Shown here piece by piece: positions 27,345 to 37,200 of a stretch of 39,023 nt of DNA. The notes beneath the pieces are model-generated. The model was not told the DNA's origin and ran no database searches. It saw nothing but the letters and a program-made list of their open reading frames with translations. Position numbers and translations under genes: made by a program. The first letter of the stretch is position 1, and the number at the start of each line of letters is the position of its first letter. The DNA is from Bacteroidales bacterium (GTDB taxonomy: Bacteria; Bacteroidota; Bacteroidia; Bacteroidales; VadinHA17). The stretch lies in NCBI GenBank assembly GCA_027067975.1, contig JAMOUS010000167.1, positions 1 through 39,023 of the forward strand, given 5' to 3'.

Positions 27345-27553
27345 AAAAAGTTACAAGTGCCTAAAGTCCGTGACACCCGCCTCGGGCGAGGCGTAGAAGA
27401 AGCGGAATCTGCCGGTGGGTCTGACTCGATACTCGATACTCCATACTCGGAACTCGATACTATTCGTGTTCTTAGTTCGGAGTATGGAGTTACCGTTGCG
27501 GGTTGGGAGTACCGGTATGGCATGTTCCGGCGGTCATGGCACGGATCTTCCGG

Positions 27554-29593
27554 TCATTTGACGGGTGAGCCGTTCACGGCGCCGTCTTCGGGGACGATGA
27601 AGTGCAAGCGACCGTCGGGGTCTTCGGCCATGAGGATCATGCCCTGCGATTCGATGCCGCGGATCTTGCGGGGGGCAAGGTTGACCAGCACGGCGATCTG
27701 CTTTCCGACGATCTCTTCGGGCGAAAAAAATTCGGCGATGCCGGAGACTACCGTGCGGCGGTCGATGCCGGTGTCGAGGGTAAGTTTCAGGAGCTTTTTG
27801 GTCTTGGGCACCTTTTCGGCAGCCACGATGGTGGCAGTGCGGATGTCCAGCTTTGCGAAATCGTCGTAAGTGATCTCTTCTTCTTTTTGCGGGGGGAGTT
27901 TGATTGTATTGTTCCCTTCATTCTCGGTACGGGTTGCCTGGAGGCGGGCGATCTGTTTTTCGATCTCTTCGTCCTCGATCTTCCGGAAGAGGTGTTTCAC
28001 CTCACCGATCTGGTGGCCTTCGGGCAGCAGGTCGTCACGGCCGATGAGGTTCCAGTCGGTCTTCTCGAAGTGCACCATCTCCCGCAGCTTTTGCATGGAG
28101 AAGGGGAGGAAAGGTTCGAGGAGGAGGGTGAGGTTGGACGTGATCTGGAGGCAGATGTTGAGGATGGTGCCGACCCTTTCCTTGTCGTTTTTGACGAGGG
28201 CCCACGGTTCGGTGTCGGCGAGGTATTTGTTGCCGAGGCGGGCGAGTGCCATGGCCTCTTTGAGGGCTTCGCGGAAGCGGAAATGATCGAGGCTGTGCTC
28301 GGTGCGACGGCGGATGAGGGGGATCTGCTCGAGCACCTCGCGGTCGTAAGTAGAGATCTCACCACGTGGCGGCACGGCGCCATCGAAGTATTTGCGTGTG
28401 AGCACCAGAGCGCGGTTGACGAAGTTGCCCAGGATGGCCACCAGCTCGTTATTGTTGCGGGCCTGAAAGTCGCGCCAGGTGAAGTCGTTGTCCTTGGTTT
28501 CAGGCATGTTGGCCGTGAGGACGTAGCGCAGCACATCCTGCTGGCCGGGGAAATCTTCAAGGTATTCATGCAGCCAGACGGCCCAATTGCGGGAGGTGGA
28601 GATCTTATCCCCCTCGAGGTTGAGGAACTCGTTGGCCGGGACGTTGTCGGGGAGGATGTAAGAGCCTTCGGTCTTGAGCATCGTGGGGAAGATGATGCAA
28701 TGGAAGACGATATTGTCCTTGCCGATGAAGTGGATGAGCCGGGTGGAGGGGTCTTTCCAGTACTTTTCCCAGTCGGGGGTAAGCTCGCGGGTGGCGGAGA
28801 TATAGCCGATGGGGGCGTCGAACCAGACGTAGAGCACCTTGCCTTCGGCGCCTTCGACCGGTACGGGCACGCCCCAGTCGAGGTCGCGGCTCACGGCACG
28901 CGGTTGCAGTCCCTGGTCGAGCCACGACTTGCACTGGCCGTAGACGTTGGTCTTCCACTCCTTGTGATCTTCGAGGATCCATTTGCGGAGGAAAGGTTCG
29001 TAGCGGTCGAGGGGGAGGTACCAGTGTTTGGTCTTGCGCAGTACCGGCTTGCTGCCACTGATGGTGGAGCGGGGGTTGATCAGCTCGGTGGGGCTGAGGG
29101 AGGTGCCGCACTGCTCACACTGATCGCCGTAAGCTTTCTCATAGCCGCAGTGGGGACAGGTGCCGGTGATGTACCGGTCGGCCAGGAACTGTCCCGCCTC
29201 CTCGTCGTAGAACTGTTCGGTGGTCTTCTCGATGAACACGCCCTTGTCGTATAGGGTGCGGAAGAACTCCGAGGCGGTCTCGTAATGCACCTTGGAGGTG
29301 GTGCGGGAGTAGATATCGAACGAGATGCCGAAATCTTCGAAGGCTTTTTTGTTAAGCTCGTGGTAGCGGTCGACGATCACCTGGGGGGAGACGCCCTCCT
29401 GGCGGGCCTTGAGGGTGATGGGTACGCCGTGTTCGTCGGAGCCGCAGACATGGATCACGTCCTTCCCTTTCAGCCGCAGGTAACGGGTGTAGATGTCGGA
29501 GGGGATGTAGACGCCGGCCAGATGGCCGATATGGATGGGCCCGTTGGCATAAGGCAGGGCCGAGGTGATCAGGTGTCGCTTGAAACGAGGCAT
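27554..29593 (-). CDS. metG: Methionyl-tRNA synthetase
   Basis: This 679-residue class I enzyme charges tRNA-Met. The HIGH motif is in [20 protein letters not shown] and the KMSKS loop appears as KISTS in [17 protein letters not shown] zinc knuckle is visible ([18 protein letters not shown]), and the C-terminal tRNA-binding OB-fold domain runs from about residue 570 to the end ([21 protein letters not shown]). Length and domain order are standard for Bacteroidota. The -7 box at 29629-29636 on the minus strand gives a leader of about 33 bases. It faces the HU-SPOR gene across a long repeat island. Confidence 0.97.
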   Translation of the reverse strand: MPRFKRHLITSALPYANGPIHIGHLAGVYIPSDIYTRYLRLKGKDVIHVCGSDEHGVPITLKARQEGVSPQVIVDRYHELNKKAFEDFGISFDIYSRTTSKVHYETASEFFRTLYDKGVFIEKTTEQFYDEEAGQFLADRYITGTCPHCGYEKAYGDQCEQCGTSLSPTELINPRSTISGSKPVLRKTKHWYLPLDRYEPFLRKWILEDHKEWKTNVYGQCKSWLDQGLQPRAVSRDLDWGVPVPVEGAEGKVLYVWFDAPIGYISATRELTPDWEKYWKDPSTRLIHFIGKDNIVFHCIIFPTMLKTEGSYILPDNVPANEFLNLEGDKISTSRNWAVWLHEYLEDFPGQQDVLRYVLTANMPETKDNDFTWRDFQARNNNELVAILGNFVNRALVLTRKYFDGAVPPRGEISTYDREVLEQIPLIRRRTEHSLDHFRFREALKEAMALARLGNKYLADTEPWALVKNDKERVGTILNICLQITSNLTLLLEPFLPFSMQKLREMVHFEKTDWNLIGRDDLLPEGHQIGEVKHLFRKIEDEEIEKQIARLQATRTENEGNNTIKLPPQKEEEITYDDFAKLDIRTATIVAAEKVPKTKKLLKLTLDTGIDRRTVVSGIAEFFSPEEIVGKQIAVLVNLAPRKIRGIESQGMILMAEDPDGRLHFIVPEDGAVNGSPVK

Positions 29594-29628
29594 GGTCGTC
29601 TGTTTTGGTTTCTTTTTTATCCGGATTG

Positions 29629-29636
29629 CAAAGATA
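29629..29636 (-). promoter_or_regulatory. -7 box of metG
   Basis: On the minus strand this is TATCTTTG, a full TAnnTTTG match, about 33 bases before the metG ATG when the start is counted seven bases from the box centre. No clear -33 element is present. Confidence 0.55.
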
Positions 29637-29789
29637 GGAGAATTTCGGATGTCGTCTCCCCTCCTCCCTGGCTAATCGGCTTCAAAAGAGAAGGATACAG
29701 GGAACGTCGGAAGTAAATTCATAAAACTGCGAATAAGGTAGCTGTTAAATCGTCGTGTAGTGTGCAGTTATATAGTTTATTGTATGGAT

Positions 29790-29826
29790 GTAACTACGTA
29801 GGTAGCTACGTAGGTAACTACGTAGA
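29790..29826 (+). repeat. Three tandem 12-bp units containing TACGTA
   Basis: AACTACGTAGGT, AGCTACGTAGGT and AACTACGTAGAC follow each other. Each unit has the palindrome CTACGTAG at the same place, so identical faces recur every 12 bases. It lies 83-119 bases before the yraN start. Confidence 0.7.
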
Positions 29827-29908
29827 CCGAGTTTTGAGTGAAAAAGATCTCCATCGAGGAGCGGGAAAATATCCTTAACTTTCGGTGAGATTGACAAAAG
29901 AAGGGGAG

Positions 29909-30268
29909 ATGGCGCATAACCAGAAACTGGGGAAGGTCGGGGAGAACATCGCGGCGGCATGGTTGCGGGCGCAGGGGTATCGCATCCTTGAGCGCAACTG
30001 GCGTTTTCATCACAAAGAGATCGACATCATTGCCGAGAAGGGAGAAGAGCTGGTGATCGTGGAGGTGAAGACGCGGGAAGAGCAGGAGCAGCACCCGGGT
30101 GAGCTGGTGACCCTTGAGAAAGAACGCTTTCTCATACAGGCAGCCGATGCTTATATCCGCAAGCATGCCATCGATAAGGAGACCCGCTTCGACGTGATCC
30201 TCATCACTTTCCGGGGCGGTGAGCATGAACTGGAGCATGTCCCAAGGGCGTTCTATCCGACGATGTAG
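29909..30268 (+). CDS. yraN: YraN / UPF0102 family nuclease-fold protein
   Basis: This 119-residue protein matches UPF0102 throughout: NQKLGKVGENIAAAWLRAQGYRILERNWR at the start, then EIDIIAEKGEELVIVEVKTR, which contains the Asp and ExK residues of a PD-(D/E)xK nuclease core. The cellular role is not settled; members resemble Holliday-junction resolvases. AAGGGGAG lies immediately before the ATG at 29909. An ATG at 29885 is in frame but MAHNQKLGK fits the family. It stands alone between metG and a repeat island. Confidence 0.88.
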   Translation: MAHNQKLGKVGENIAAAWLRAQGYRILERNWRFHHKEIDIIAEKGEELVIVEVKTREEQEQHPGELVTLEKERFLIQAADAYIRKHAIDKETRFDVILITFRGGEHELEHVPRAFYPTM

Positions 30269-30274
30269 GGTTCG

Positions 30275-30540
30275 GAATATGGAGTAAATAGTAGAGTGCC
30301 TAAAGTTGTAAGTTACAAGTGCCTAAATTGTTATTGTCTGGAGCACTTGGAGTACCTTAAGTACTTCGAGTACTTGAAGTTCAGAGTACAGAGTTCGGAG
30401 TATGGAGTATCGAATTAGCTCACTTTTGCCTTTTGCCTTAACCCTTTTGCCTTACCGGCGTAGTTCCGAGTTCGGAGTTCCCAGTATCGAGTATCGAGTA
30501 CGGAGTATGGAGTATGGAGTATCGAGTTTGAAGGGTGAAA
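30275..30540 (+). repeat. Mosaic intergenic repeat island 4
   Basis: Two GTGCCTAAA units (30295-30335), a nonamer run (GGAGTACCTTAAGTACTTCG, 30350-30385), CCTTTTGCC units (30425-30455) and seven or more GAGTATSG heptamers (30485-30530). It fills the gap between yraN and the YjbR-like gene and ends five bases before the ATG at 30545. Confidence 0.75.
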
Positions 30541-30544
30541 ATCT

Positions 30545-30922
30545 ATGAACATTGAAGAGATCCGGGAATATTGTTTGAAAAAGGCCGGTGTGACGGAGGG
30601 GTTCCCTTTCGACGAGGTGACACTGGTGTTCAAGGTAGGGGGTAAGATGTTCCTGTTGGCTGACCTGGAGCGGGCCGGCCGGATCAACCTCAAAGGCCGA
30701 CCCGAAGCGATCCTCAAACGGCGAGAGCACTATCCCGGTGCGGTATTTCCGGCCTATCACATGAACAAAAAACATTGGTGTACGGTATTGACAGATAGCG
30801 AGATCCCTGAAGTGGAGCTGCGGGCCTGGATCGATGCGTCGTACCGTCTGGTGAGGGACTCCCTCCCGAAAAAGGTGCGTGAAACGCTGGGTCATGAAGG
30901 GAATGCGGAAGAAATTACGTAG
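30545..30922 (+). CDS. MmcQ/YjbR family protein
   Basis: This 125-residue protein has the family features: MNIEEIREYCLKKAGVTEGFPFDEVTLVFKVGGKMF at the start, INLKGRPEAI in the middle, and KKHWCTVLTDSEIPEVELRAWIDASYRLV toward the end. The fold resembles CyaY and some members bind DNA, but no precise function is established. Length is typical. The upstream island provides no recognisable promoter. Its TAG stop is part of the -7 box of the next gene. Confidence 0.88.
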   Translation: MNIEEIREYCLKKAGVTEGFPFDEVTLVFKVGGKMFLLADLERAGRINLKGRPEAILKRREHYPGAVFPAYHMNKKHWCTVLTDSEIPEVELRAWIDASYRLVRDSLPKKVRETLGHEGNAEEIT

Positions 30923-30927
30923 CTTTG
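30920..30927 (+). promoter_or_regulatory. -7 box overlapping a stop codon, for the C1B peptidase gene
   Basis: TAGCTTTG is a full TAnnTTTG match whose first three bases are the stop codon of the YjbR-like gene. The predicted start near 30930 gives a 30-base leader before the ATG at 30960. Confidence 0.5.
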
Positions 30928-30959
30928 AGAGGTATTGTCCACCCTAAAAGATAATCGCG

Positions 30960-32117
30960 ATGAAAAAAAACGGATCTTTTCGTACATGGATGACCGTTGT
31001 GGGGTTGACACTCTTCTCGACGGGCCTTTCCGGGCAGTTTGCCGATCATCCCTACCATTTCACTCAGATCAAGAAGATCCCCACCACGCCGGTGAAGGCG
31101 CAGAACCGCACCGGCACCTGCTGGTGTTTTGCCACCACTTCGTTCGTGGAGACGGAGATCCTGCGTATGGGCGGGCCGGAGCTCGATCTTTCGGAGATGT
31201 TCACCGTGGAGCATGCCTACCGGCACAAGGGGCGGTTGTACGTGCGTTACCATGGTCTGGCCAACTTCGGTCCGGGCGGGCAGGCACATGATGTGATGAA
31301 CATGATCCGTGATTATGGAATGGTGCCGGAAAGGGTTTATCCCGGCAAGAACTATGGCGACACCCTTCACAACCACAGTGAGCTGAACCGGGTGCTGGAG
31401 GATTATCTGAAGGGGGTGGTGAAGGGACGCCGTCTGACGACGGCCTGGGACCGCGGCTTTACAGCGGTGGTGCATGCCTATCTCGGTGACGAGCCGACCT
31501 CGTTCGAATACGACGGACAAACCTACACCCCTGCCTCGTTCCGCGACCACCTGAAGTTCAACCCCGACGACTATGTCGAGCTGACCTCCTACACACACCA
31601 TCCTTTTTACCGCCGTTTCGTCCTGGAGGTGCCGGACAACTGGTCGCACGACCTCTATTACAACCTTCCCATCGACGAGCTGATGCAGGTGATCGACCAT
31701 GCCCTGGCCAACGGCTATTCGGTGGCGTGGGACGGCGATGTGAGCGAGCGGGGTTTTTCTCACAGCAAGGGGGTGGCCGTGCTGCCGGCCAAGCCGTGGG
31801 AACAGATGAGCCGCGAAGAGGCCGACTCGGTCTTCAAGCATCCCGTGAAGGAGTTGCAGGTGACCCAGGCGATGCGGCAGAAAGCTTTCGACGACTACGC
31901 CACCACCGACGACCACCTGATGCACCTGGTCGGTACCGCCCGCGATGCCAACGGCACGAAATATTACCTCACCAAAAACTCATGGGGGGCCGCGAGCAAC
32001 GATTATGGCGGATACCTGATGATGTCGGAGCCGTATGTGCGCCTCGAGACCATCGCCATCCTCGTGCATAAGGATGCATTGCCGAAAGAGATCCGGAAAA
32101 AGCTGGGGATCAGATAG
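30960..32117 (+). CDS. Secreted bleomycin-hydrolase-like aminopeptidase (C1B)
   Basis: This 385-residue protein has a signal peptide (about residues 1-25, ending SGLSGQ) and a papain-fold peptidase of the C1B/PepC group. The catalytic cysteine is Cys54 in NRTGTCWCFATTSFVETE, the histidine most likely His319 in DDHLMHLVG, and the asparagine Asn340 in LTKNSWG. Family members such as PepC and bleomycin hydrolase are cytoplasmic hexamers, so the export signal sets this branch apart; it is common in Bacteroidales. An aminopeptidase role in peptide feeding is likely. Its own promoter overlaps the preceding stop codon. Confidence 0.92.
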   Translation: MKKNGSFRTWMTVVGLTLFSTGLSGQFADHPYHFTQIKKIPTTPVKAQNRTGTCWCFATTSFVETEILRMGGPELDLSEMFTVEHAYRHKGRLYVRYHGLANFGPGGQAHDVMNMIRDYGMVPERVYPGKNYGDTLHNHSELNRVLEDYLKGVVKGRRLTTAWDRGFTAVVHAYLGDEPTSFEYDGQTYTPASFRDHLKFNPDDYVELTSYTHHPFYRRFVLEVPDNWSHDLYYNLPIDELMQVIDHALANGYSVAWDGDVSERGFSHSKGVAVLPAKPWEQMSREEADSVFKHPVKELQVTQAMRQKAFDDYATTDDHLMHLVGTARDANGTKYYLTKNSWGAASNDYGGYLMMSEPYVRLETIAILVHKDALPKEIRKKLGIR

Positions 32118-32129
32118 CGATAATACGAT

Positions 32130-32275
32130 CATCTCCGGATCTTGAAACTCAAAACTCGATACCCGATACTAGGAACTCGATACTGAGAACTCGATACTCG
32201 ATACAGCGAACTGATCCGGTGAAACGATCCGCCATCATTGTCTGCCTTAGCACAGGCTCCGGCGGACGAGGAGGT
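32130..32275 (+). repeat. Mosaic intergenic repeat island 5
   Basis: ACTCGAT/ACCCGAT heptamer-type units at 32150-32205 are followed by TCCGCC (32228-32233) and GGCGGA (32261-32266), the outer stem of the hairpin module with a longer, different loop. The right arm ends 14 bases before the next ATG. Confidence 0.65.
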
Positions 32276-32280
32276 ACGGC

Positions 32281-33282
32281 ATGAACTCATTTGAAGAGAT
32301 AGCGCAGCGGATATTCCTGCTGAGGGGGGAAGAGGATTTTGCGGGGACCGCCCTGGCGTTGTTCCGTCTGCAGGCGGAGCACAATCCGGTATATCACCGT
32401 TATCTTTCATTGCTCGGGGTGGATCCACTGCGTGTGGAACGGTTGGAGGAGATCCCTTTCCTGCCGGTGCGTTTCTTTAAGTCATACCGCGTGAGCGTGA
32501 CGGAAGGTCCCTATGCGGCGGTCTTCACCAGCAGCACCACGACGGGGGGTGAGCCGTCGAGGCATTATGTGCCGCACCTGTCGTTGTATGAAGAGAGCTT
32601 TTTGCGGGCATTCCGTCATTTTTACGGGGATCCTACGGAGTATTGTATTTTGGCGCTGCTCCCCTCCTATCTGGAGCGGGAGGGTTCTTCGCTGGTGTAT
32701 ATGATGGACCGGCTGATCCGGCGCTCGGGTCATGAGGAGAGCGGTTTTTACCTGCATGATCATGCGCGTTTGTATGCCACGTTGCAGCGGCTGGCGGCAA
32801 CGGGGCAGCGCACGCTCCTTTTTGGGGTGAGCTTTGCGCTGCTCGACTTTGCCGAGCACTACCGTCTGCCGGCGATGGACCTCATCGTGATGGAGACGGG
32901 TGGCATGAAGGGACGGCGTCGTGAGCCGGTACGGGAAGAGCTGCACGGCTTCCTGAAAGAACGGTTCAGGGTGGCGGCGATCCATTCGGAGTATGGTATG
33001 ACCGAGCTGTTGTCGCAAGCCTATTCACAGGGGGCAGGAGTGTTCCGAACACCGCCGTGGATGCGTGTGCTCGTCCGTGACAGCTACGACCCCTTTGCCT
33101 GGATGCCCCCCGGCCGTACCGGCGGCATCAACATCATCGACCTGGCCAATGTCTGGTCGTGTGCTTTTCTTGAAACGCAGGACCTGGGGCGCCTCCTTCC
33201 CGACGGGGCCTTCACCGTCGAAGGACGCTTCGACCACAGCGAGATGCGCGGTTGTAACCTGATGGTGCAGGAAGTTCAGTGA
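32281..33282 (+). CDS. LuxE-like acyl-protein synthetase / AMP-forming acyl-activating protein
   Basis: This 333-residue protein resembles LuxE and phenylacetate-CoA ligase-type adenylating enzymes. It has a Ser/Thr/Gly-rich ATP loop (AVFTSSTTTGGEPSRHYV), ETGGMKGRRREPVREELHGFL, and HSEYGMTELLSQAYS, where the conserved YGMTE motif of the ANL superfamily is visible. The C-terminus EGRFDHSEMRGCNLMVQ also fits the family, so the gene looks complete. Stand-alone members in Bacteroidota have no defined substrate; acyl activation by ATP is the likely chemistry. The luxCDAB partners are absent. The TGA stop lies inside the next repeat module. Confidence 0.82.
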   Translation: MNSFEEIAQRIFLLRGEEDFAGTALALFRLQAEHNPVYHRYLSLLGVDPLRVERLEEIPFLPVRFFKSYRVSVTEGPYAAVFTSSTTTGGEPSRHYVPHLSLYEESFLRAFRHFYGDPTEYCILALLPSYLEREGSSLVYMMDRLIRRSGHEESGFYLHDHARLYATLQRLAATGQRTLLFGVSFALLDFAEHYRLPAMDLIVMETGGMKGRRREPVREELHGFLKERFRVAAIHSEYGMTELLSQAYSQGAGVFRTPPWMRVLVRDSYDPFAWMPPGRTGGINIIDLANVWSCAFLETQDLGRLLPDGAFTVEGRFDHSEMRGCNLMVQEVQ

Positions 33283-33539
33283 CACCCGCCTCGTGCGAGG
33301 CGTAACCGAAGCAGGAGGTGCTGGTGGAACCGATCTCAACACGAAGTCGTCGGGATTAAAAGTCACGAGTGCCTAAATTATTAATGCCTAGAGTACTTGG
33401 AGTGCCTTGGGTATTTAGAGTGCCTAAAGTTTTACAAGTGACTAAATTGAGTTGGGAGTTTTCTCACTTTTGCCTTAGCCCTTTTGCCTTAAACCTTTTG
33501 ACTTCTTTTGTCTTTGTCCTTTTATCTTTTATCTTGTTT
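33277..33539 (+). repeat. Mosaic intergenic repeat island 6, including two-hairpin module copy 3
   Basis: The module begins at 33277 inside the LuxE-like gene and supplies its stop codon. Hairpin 1 is perfect (33287-33302); hairpin 2 (33333-33340 with 33349-33356) has decayed to one mismatch and one wobble. The island then follows copy 1 closely, with GTGCCTAAA units to 33427 and CCTTTTGCC / CTTTTGTC pyrimidine-rich units to 33539. Confidence 0.8.
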
Positions 33540-34091
33540 TCATTGTGGGAATGTGCGGGAGCCGTCGGGCTGGTAGACGAACCGGAGTTGCACCTCGCCA
33601 TAAGGCTGCCCGTCGCGGAACCCTTTCGTCACGCTGAGTATGAGCAGCTTGGCGTAGTGGCGGTCGGCGGTGCGGAAGGTCCACACCTGCCAGGGGGCAA
33701 GGCTGTCGGCGATGCCGCGGTAGCCGGAGGCATCGTCCACCTCGAGGTAGTTGTCGAAAAAGTTGCGGGCAGAAGACTCGCCGTCGAACGAACCATTGAA
33801 AACGAACGAATCGTTCAGGTTGTCGGTGGAAAGATAAACACTCTCAATGACGGCATTGTCGGGGCTGGTACGTACCAGCAAGGTGAGGTCAGGACCCGGA
33901 TGATCGAGGGTGCGGACCATCTTGCCCAGAGCGAAATTGTAACCCAGGGCGTAATAGGGTCCCGAACCGTATAGCTGAGAAGAAAGTGTGATCATTCCTG
34001 TGTTGTTCGGGATCTCCTCTCTCTCACTGCACGCGGGAAGAGTCAACAGCAACGGAAAGAAAAATAAGACGAAAAGAAAATGTTTCTTCAT
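33540..34091 (-). CDS. Lipoprotein of unknown function
   Basis: I do not recognise this 183-residue protein. It has a clear lipoprotein signal peptide (KKHFLFVLFFFPLLLTLPAC) with SEREEIPNNTG after the cysteine. The mature part is beta-rich, with YGSGPYYALGYNFALGKMVR, LTLLVRTSPDNAVIESVYLSTD and a final PYGEVQLRFVYQPDGSRTF, and has no cysteines beyond the lipobox. The frame is open 24 codons upstream, but the ATG at 34091 gives the natural signal peptide. It is divergent from the large type IX cargo gene, separated by 161 bases, and convergent with the LuxE-like gene. An outer-membrane or surface lipoprotein is the most that can be said. Confidence 0.75.
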   Translation of the reverse strand: MKKHFLFVLFFFPLLLTLPACSEREEIPNNTGMITLSSQLYGSGPYYALGYNFALGKMVRTLDHPGPDLTLLVRTSPDNAVIESVYLSTDNLNDSFVFNGSFDGESSARNFFDNYLEVDDASGYRGIADSLAPWQVWTFRTADRHYAKLLILSVTKGFRDGQPYGEVQLRFVYQPDGSRTFPQ

Positions 34092-34252
34092 TTTGTCATT
34101 ATTATTTGTGTCGCAATTAAAGTAACAAAAATCAAACCAACCTTTCTTATAAACCTTCGGCAAAAAAACTTCCGGGAATACTGGAATATTTTACGGAAAA
34201 ATTGTAAATTATCCTTTTTTTAATCTAATAAATCCCCAAAATCTCTCCCGGC

Positions 34253-37200
34253 ATGAAAAAGATTCTTTTCTTTCTCGGATTTCTGCTAACGGCAATATTT
34301 TGTTTCGGTCAGAAGTTTGTTGAGTCCCAAGAGCTTCTTCCCGAGCCGTACCAAAATGCTGCAGAAAGTAACTTTGGGCAGGCGGTGGTGGTCAGTGGAC
34401 ACTATGCTGTGATCGGGGAGGAGGGGTATGACAACTTGAGAGGACGGGTGACGGTCTATGCTTGGGAAAAGAAAAATTGGGTCCGGGTTGCCGTTCTGCT
34501 TCCTTCCGATCCTGTCCCGGGACAACATTTTGGTCATTCGGTAAGCATGTACGGCGATACCATTGCGGTGGGAGCTCCTTACGACCAGGAAGGTGGGAAA
34601 GAGTGTGGGGCAGTCTATCTTTTCGGAAAGCCGAAAGAGGGTTGGCACGACATGACCGAGACGATCAAGTTGATCCCAAAAAAGGGGGAGGATCAGCGTA
34701 GTGGGTATTCCGTTGCTCTTTGGGAGGACCTTTTGGTGGTAGGTGCTCCGCAGGCCGACGAACAGAAAGGAGTCGTGTATTTGTATGTGAAGAACGAAAA
34801 AGAGTGGACAGGTAAAGAAGAGGCTGTGCGGTTGGTGCTTTCCCAGAGGTACATGAAAGATCAATTAGGCTTTTCGGTGGATGCCTGGGGAAATATGGTG
34901 GTGGCAGGTATACCGGGGAAGGTCAATATCGGCCGGGTCGCCCTGTTCGAGAAGCCTGCCGATGGTTGGCAGGATATGACCGAGACGGCGATGTTGTATA
35001 ATAACAGGGGGCCACAATTGCACGACAACGTGGGATTCTCGGTAGGTATATGGGGGAGGACGGTGGTGGTGGGGATGAATAATTACAGGTATGACCGTAT
35101 CGGTTATGCTTTGGTGTACGAACGTCCCGCTGGCGGATGGAGTGATATGGGGCCGACGGCAAAGTTAACCTCCACGGACAGTCATCATGGAGACCACTTT
35201 GGTTCCGCTGTGGCTGTGAACGGCGATACGGTCGTGGTAGGGGCATATTTTATCAACACTCATCAACGGTATTCGGGGGCAGCCTATGTATATGTTCGTC
35301 CTTCGTCCGGATGGAGCGATATGACCGAGAGTGCACGACTGACTGCCTCGGATGCAGGCAGTTATTTTTGCCATTTAGGGGCTTCGGTGAGCATCGGAAA
35401 CGGGATGGTGCTTGCGGGAGCACCGAAGCGCTACGATGTGGGTGAGAGCAGTGGGGCTGCTTATCTGTTCCGGAAAAAGGCCAAAATATGGAAAGATATG
35501 GAGGAAGAGCATAAGTTTCTTCCGGAGGTTTACTTGACCTGTCAGATGGAACAGATGGGGACGGCACTGGATATCGACGGGGATTATGCTGTGGTGGGAG
35601 CCCCGGGTTATGATGTGTATAGGGGGCGTGTGTATGTCTATCATTATGAAGGTGAACGATGGGTGGAAGTGGCGGAGTTGAAAACTTCCTCCGGAGCTCC
35701 GTGGGACAGGTTCGGTTATGATGTGGCGATCCGGGGGAAGACCATTGCGGTGGGAGCTCCCGGCTATTTGGAAAACATGGGTGCGGTGTATCTGTTTGAA
35801 GCGGGAGAGGCAGGCTGGCAGGATATGACGGAGAGTGCCTGCCTGGTGCCGCCGGACAGCGCTACCGGCACGTCGTTTGGAAAAAGTGTGGCTGTCGGTG
35901 AGGGGTACGTGGTGGCGGGTGCCCCTTACTCCGATGCCAGAGGGTTCTACTCCGGGGGTATTGTCTGTCTATACGCCCGGCCGGCACAAGGTTGGATCGA
36001 CATGGAGCCGACGGCATTGCTCACCCCATCTGACGGGATCAGATATCAGTATTTCGGAACATCGGTAGCGGTGGAGGGATCGGCGGTGTTTATCGGTGCA
36101 CCGGGCGATGACGATAAGGGGCCGGGAACAGGATCGGTCTATTTCTTTGAAAAGCCGGCCGGCGGCTGGACGGATATGTCCGGAGCGAACAAGCTGGTCG
36201 CAAAAGACGGGGGGGCTTACAAACGTTTTGGAGAGAAGGTGACGTCGGACCACGGTGCCCTGGCGGTTGTCAGCAGGGACAATGTGAACGGGTATTACAG
36301 CGGAGCGGTATATGTTTTCGAACGAACAGCCGATGATTGGAGCAGCCTCACGGAACGGGCCAAATTGCTCCCTTCTTCCGGGAGCACCTATGATAAGTTC
36401 GGTGTGGATGTGGATATGGAGGAAGAACGGATCGTGGTGGGTTGCTCCTGGGCAAACAGTATGGGAGAGAAAAAGGGTGCGGTCTATCTGTACAGAAAGC
36501 CGGCCGGTGGCTGGCAGGATACGACCGAGTCGGAGAAGTATAGCGCCGATGAGGTGGGGGCTTTCGAACAATTCGGCTATTCAGTGGCCTTGCGTAGTGA
36601 CCGATTCCTGTCGGGGGCGATGTATGCCAATGCGGTGGGATACCGCAGCGGTGCGGTTTATGGCTTCAGGGAGTATGAGCCGGTAGTCATCGCAAAACAG
36701 CCGCACGACAGCAGCAATCTGTGTGAGGAGGAAGTGATACAACTGGAGATCCAGGGAGTGCATGCCACGGATTACCGGTGGCAGATCAGCCGGGACGAGG
36801 GAAACACTTTCACCGACCTGACAGATGATGCGGTCTTTTCCGGCAGCAGGACGGAGGTGCTCACGGTGGCTTTCGACGCTTCACTCGACAGTACACTCTT
36901 CCGCTGCAAGGTGAGCAATCCTGCTTATGTCCTCTTTTCCGATACCGTCCGTCTGATGTTGGATACATTGTTTCCTGGGGTGATGGTTCAGAATGATACG
37001 GTGTACTTAGACGATCAAGGCACGGCATGGGTGACGGCAGACGATGTGGTGCTCGTTGCGGGGGACGACTGCGGCGTGGAGGATACGGTGCTGTCGGTCA
37101 CCGGCTTTTCCTGTGCGGATGCCGGCTCCCAAGTGCCGGTGATGGTGACGGTACGTGACGTAAATGGCAACCGCACGACAGCGACGGTGTGGGTGCGTGT

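Larger units (their letters stand above)
26590..27520 (+). repeat. Mosaic intergenic repeat island 3
   Basis: This gap of about 970 bases between the convergent HU-SPOR and metG genes has no credible gene. It starts with a degenerate hairpin/octamer unit (26640-26730), nonamer and heptamer runs, and a small GTCCC-TTCG-GGGAC hairpin (26830-26843). A non-repetitive A+T-richer segment at 26850-26985 shows nothing recognisable. Then comes a 220-base block (27001-27220) nearly identical to 18291-18510, a two-hairpin module (27267-27344), another hairpin 1 (27378-27393) and ACTCGAT heptamers (27423-27465). Confidence 0.8.
29594..29908. other. Non-coding gap between metG and yraN
   Basis: This 315-base divergent gap holds the metG -7 box (29629-29636) and a tandem array at 29790-29826. 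A TAACTTTC sequence (29876-29883), one base from the -7 consensus, may start yraN transcription. The mosaic repeats of other gaps are absent. No RNA gene or reading frame is recognised. Confidence 0.6.

Noticed and set aside
26590-27520. A possible CRISPR array in the repeat-rich gap
   Set aside because: The repeats are of mixed length and type, have no regular unique spacers of about 30 bases, and no cas gene is near.
27602-29254. A 550-codon plus-strand open frame
   Set aside because: It is antisense to metG throughout and shows the Gly/Glu/Val bias of a shadow frame.
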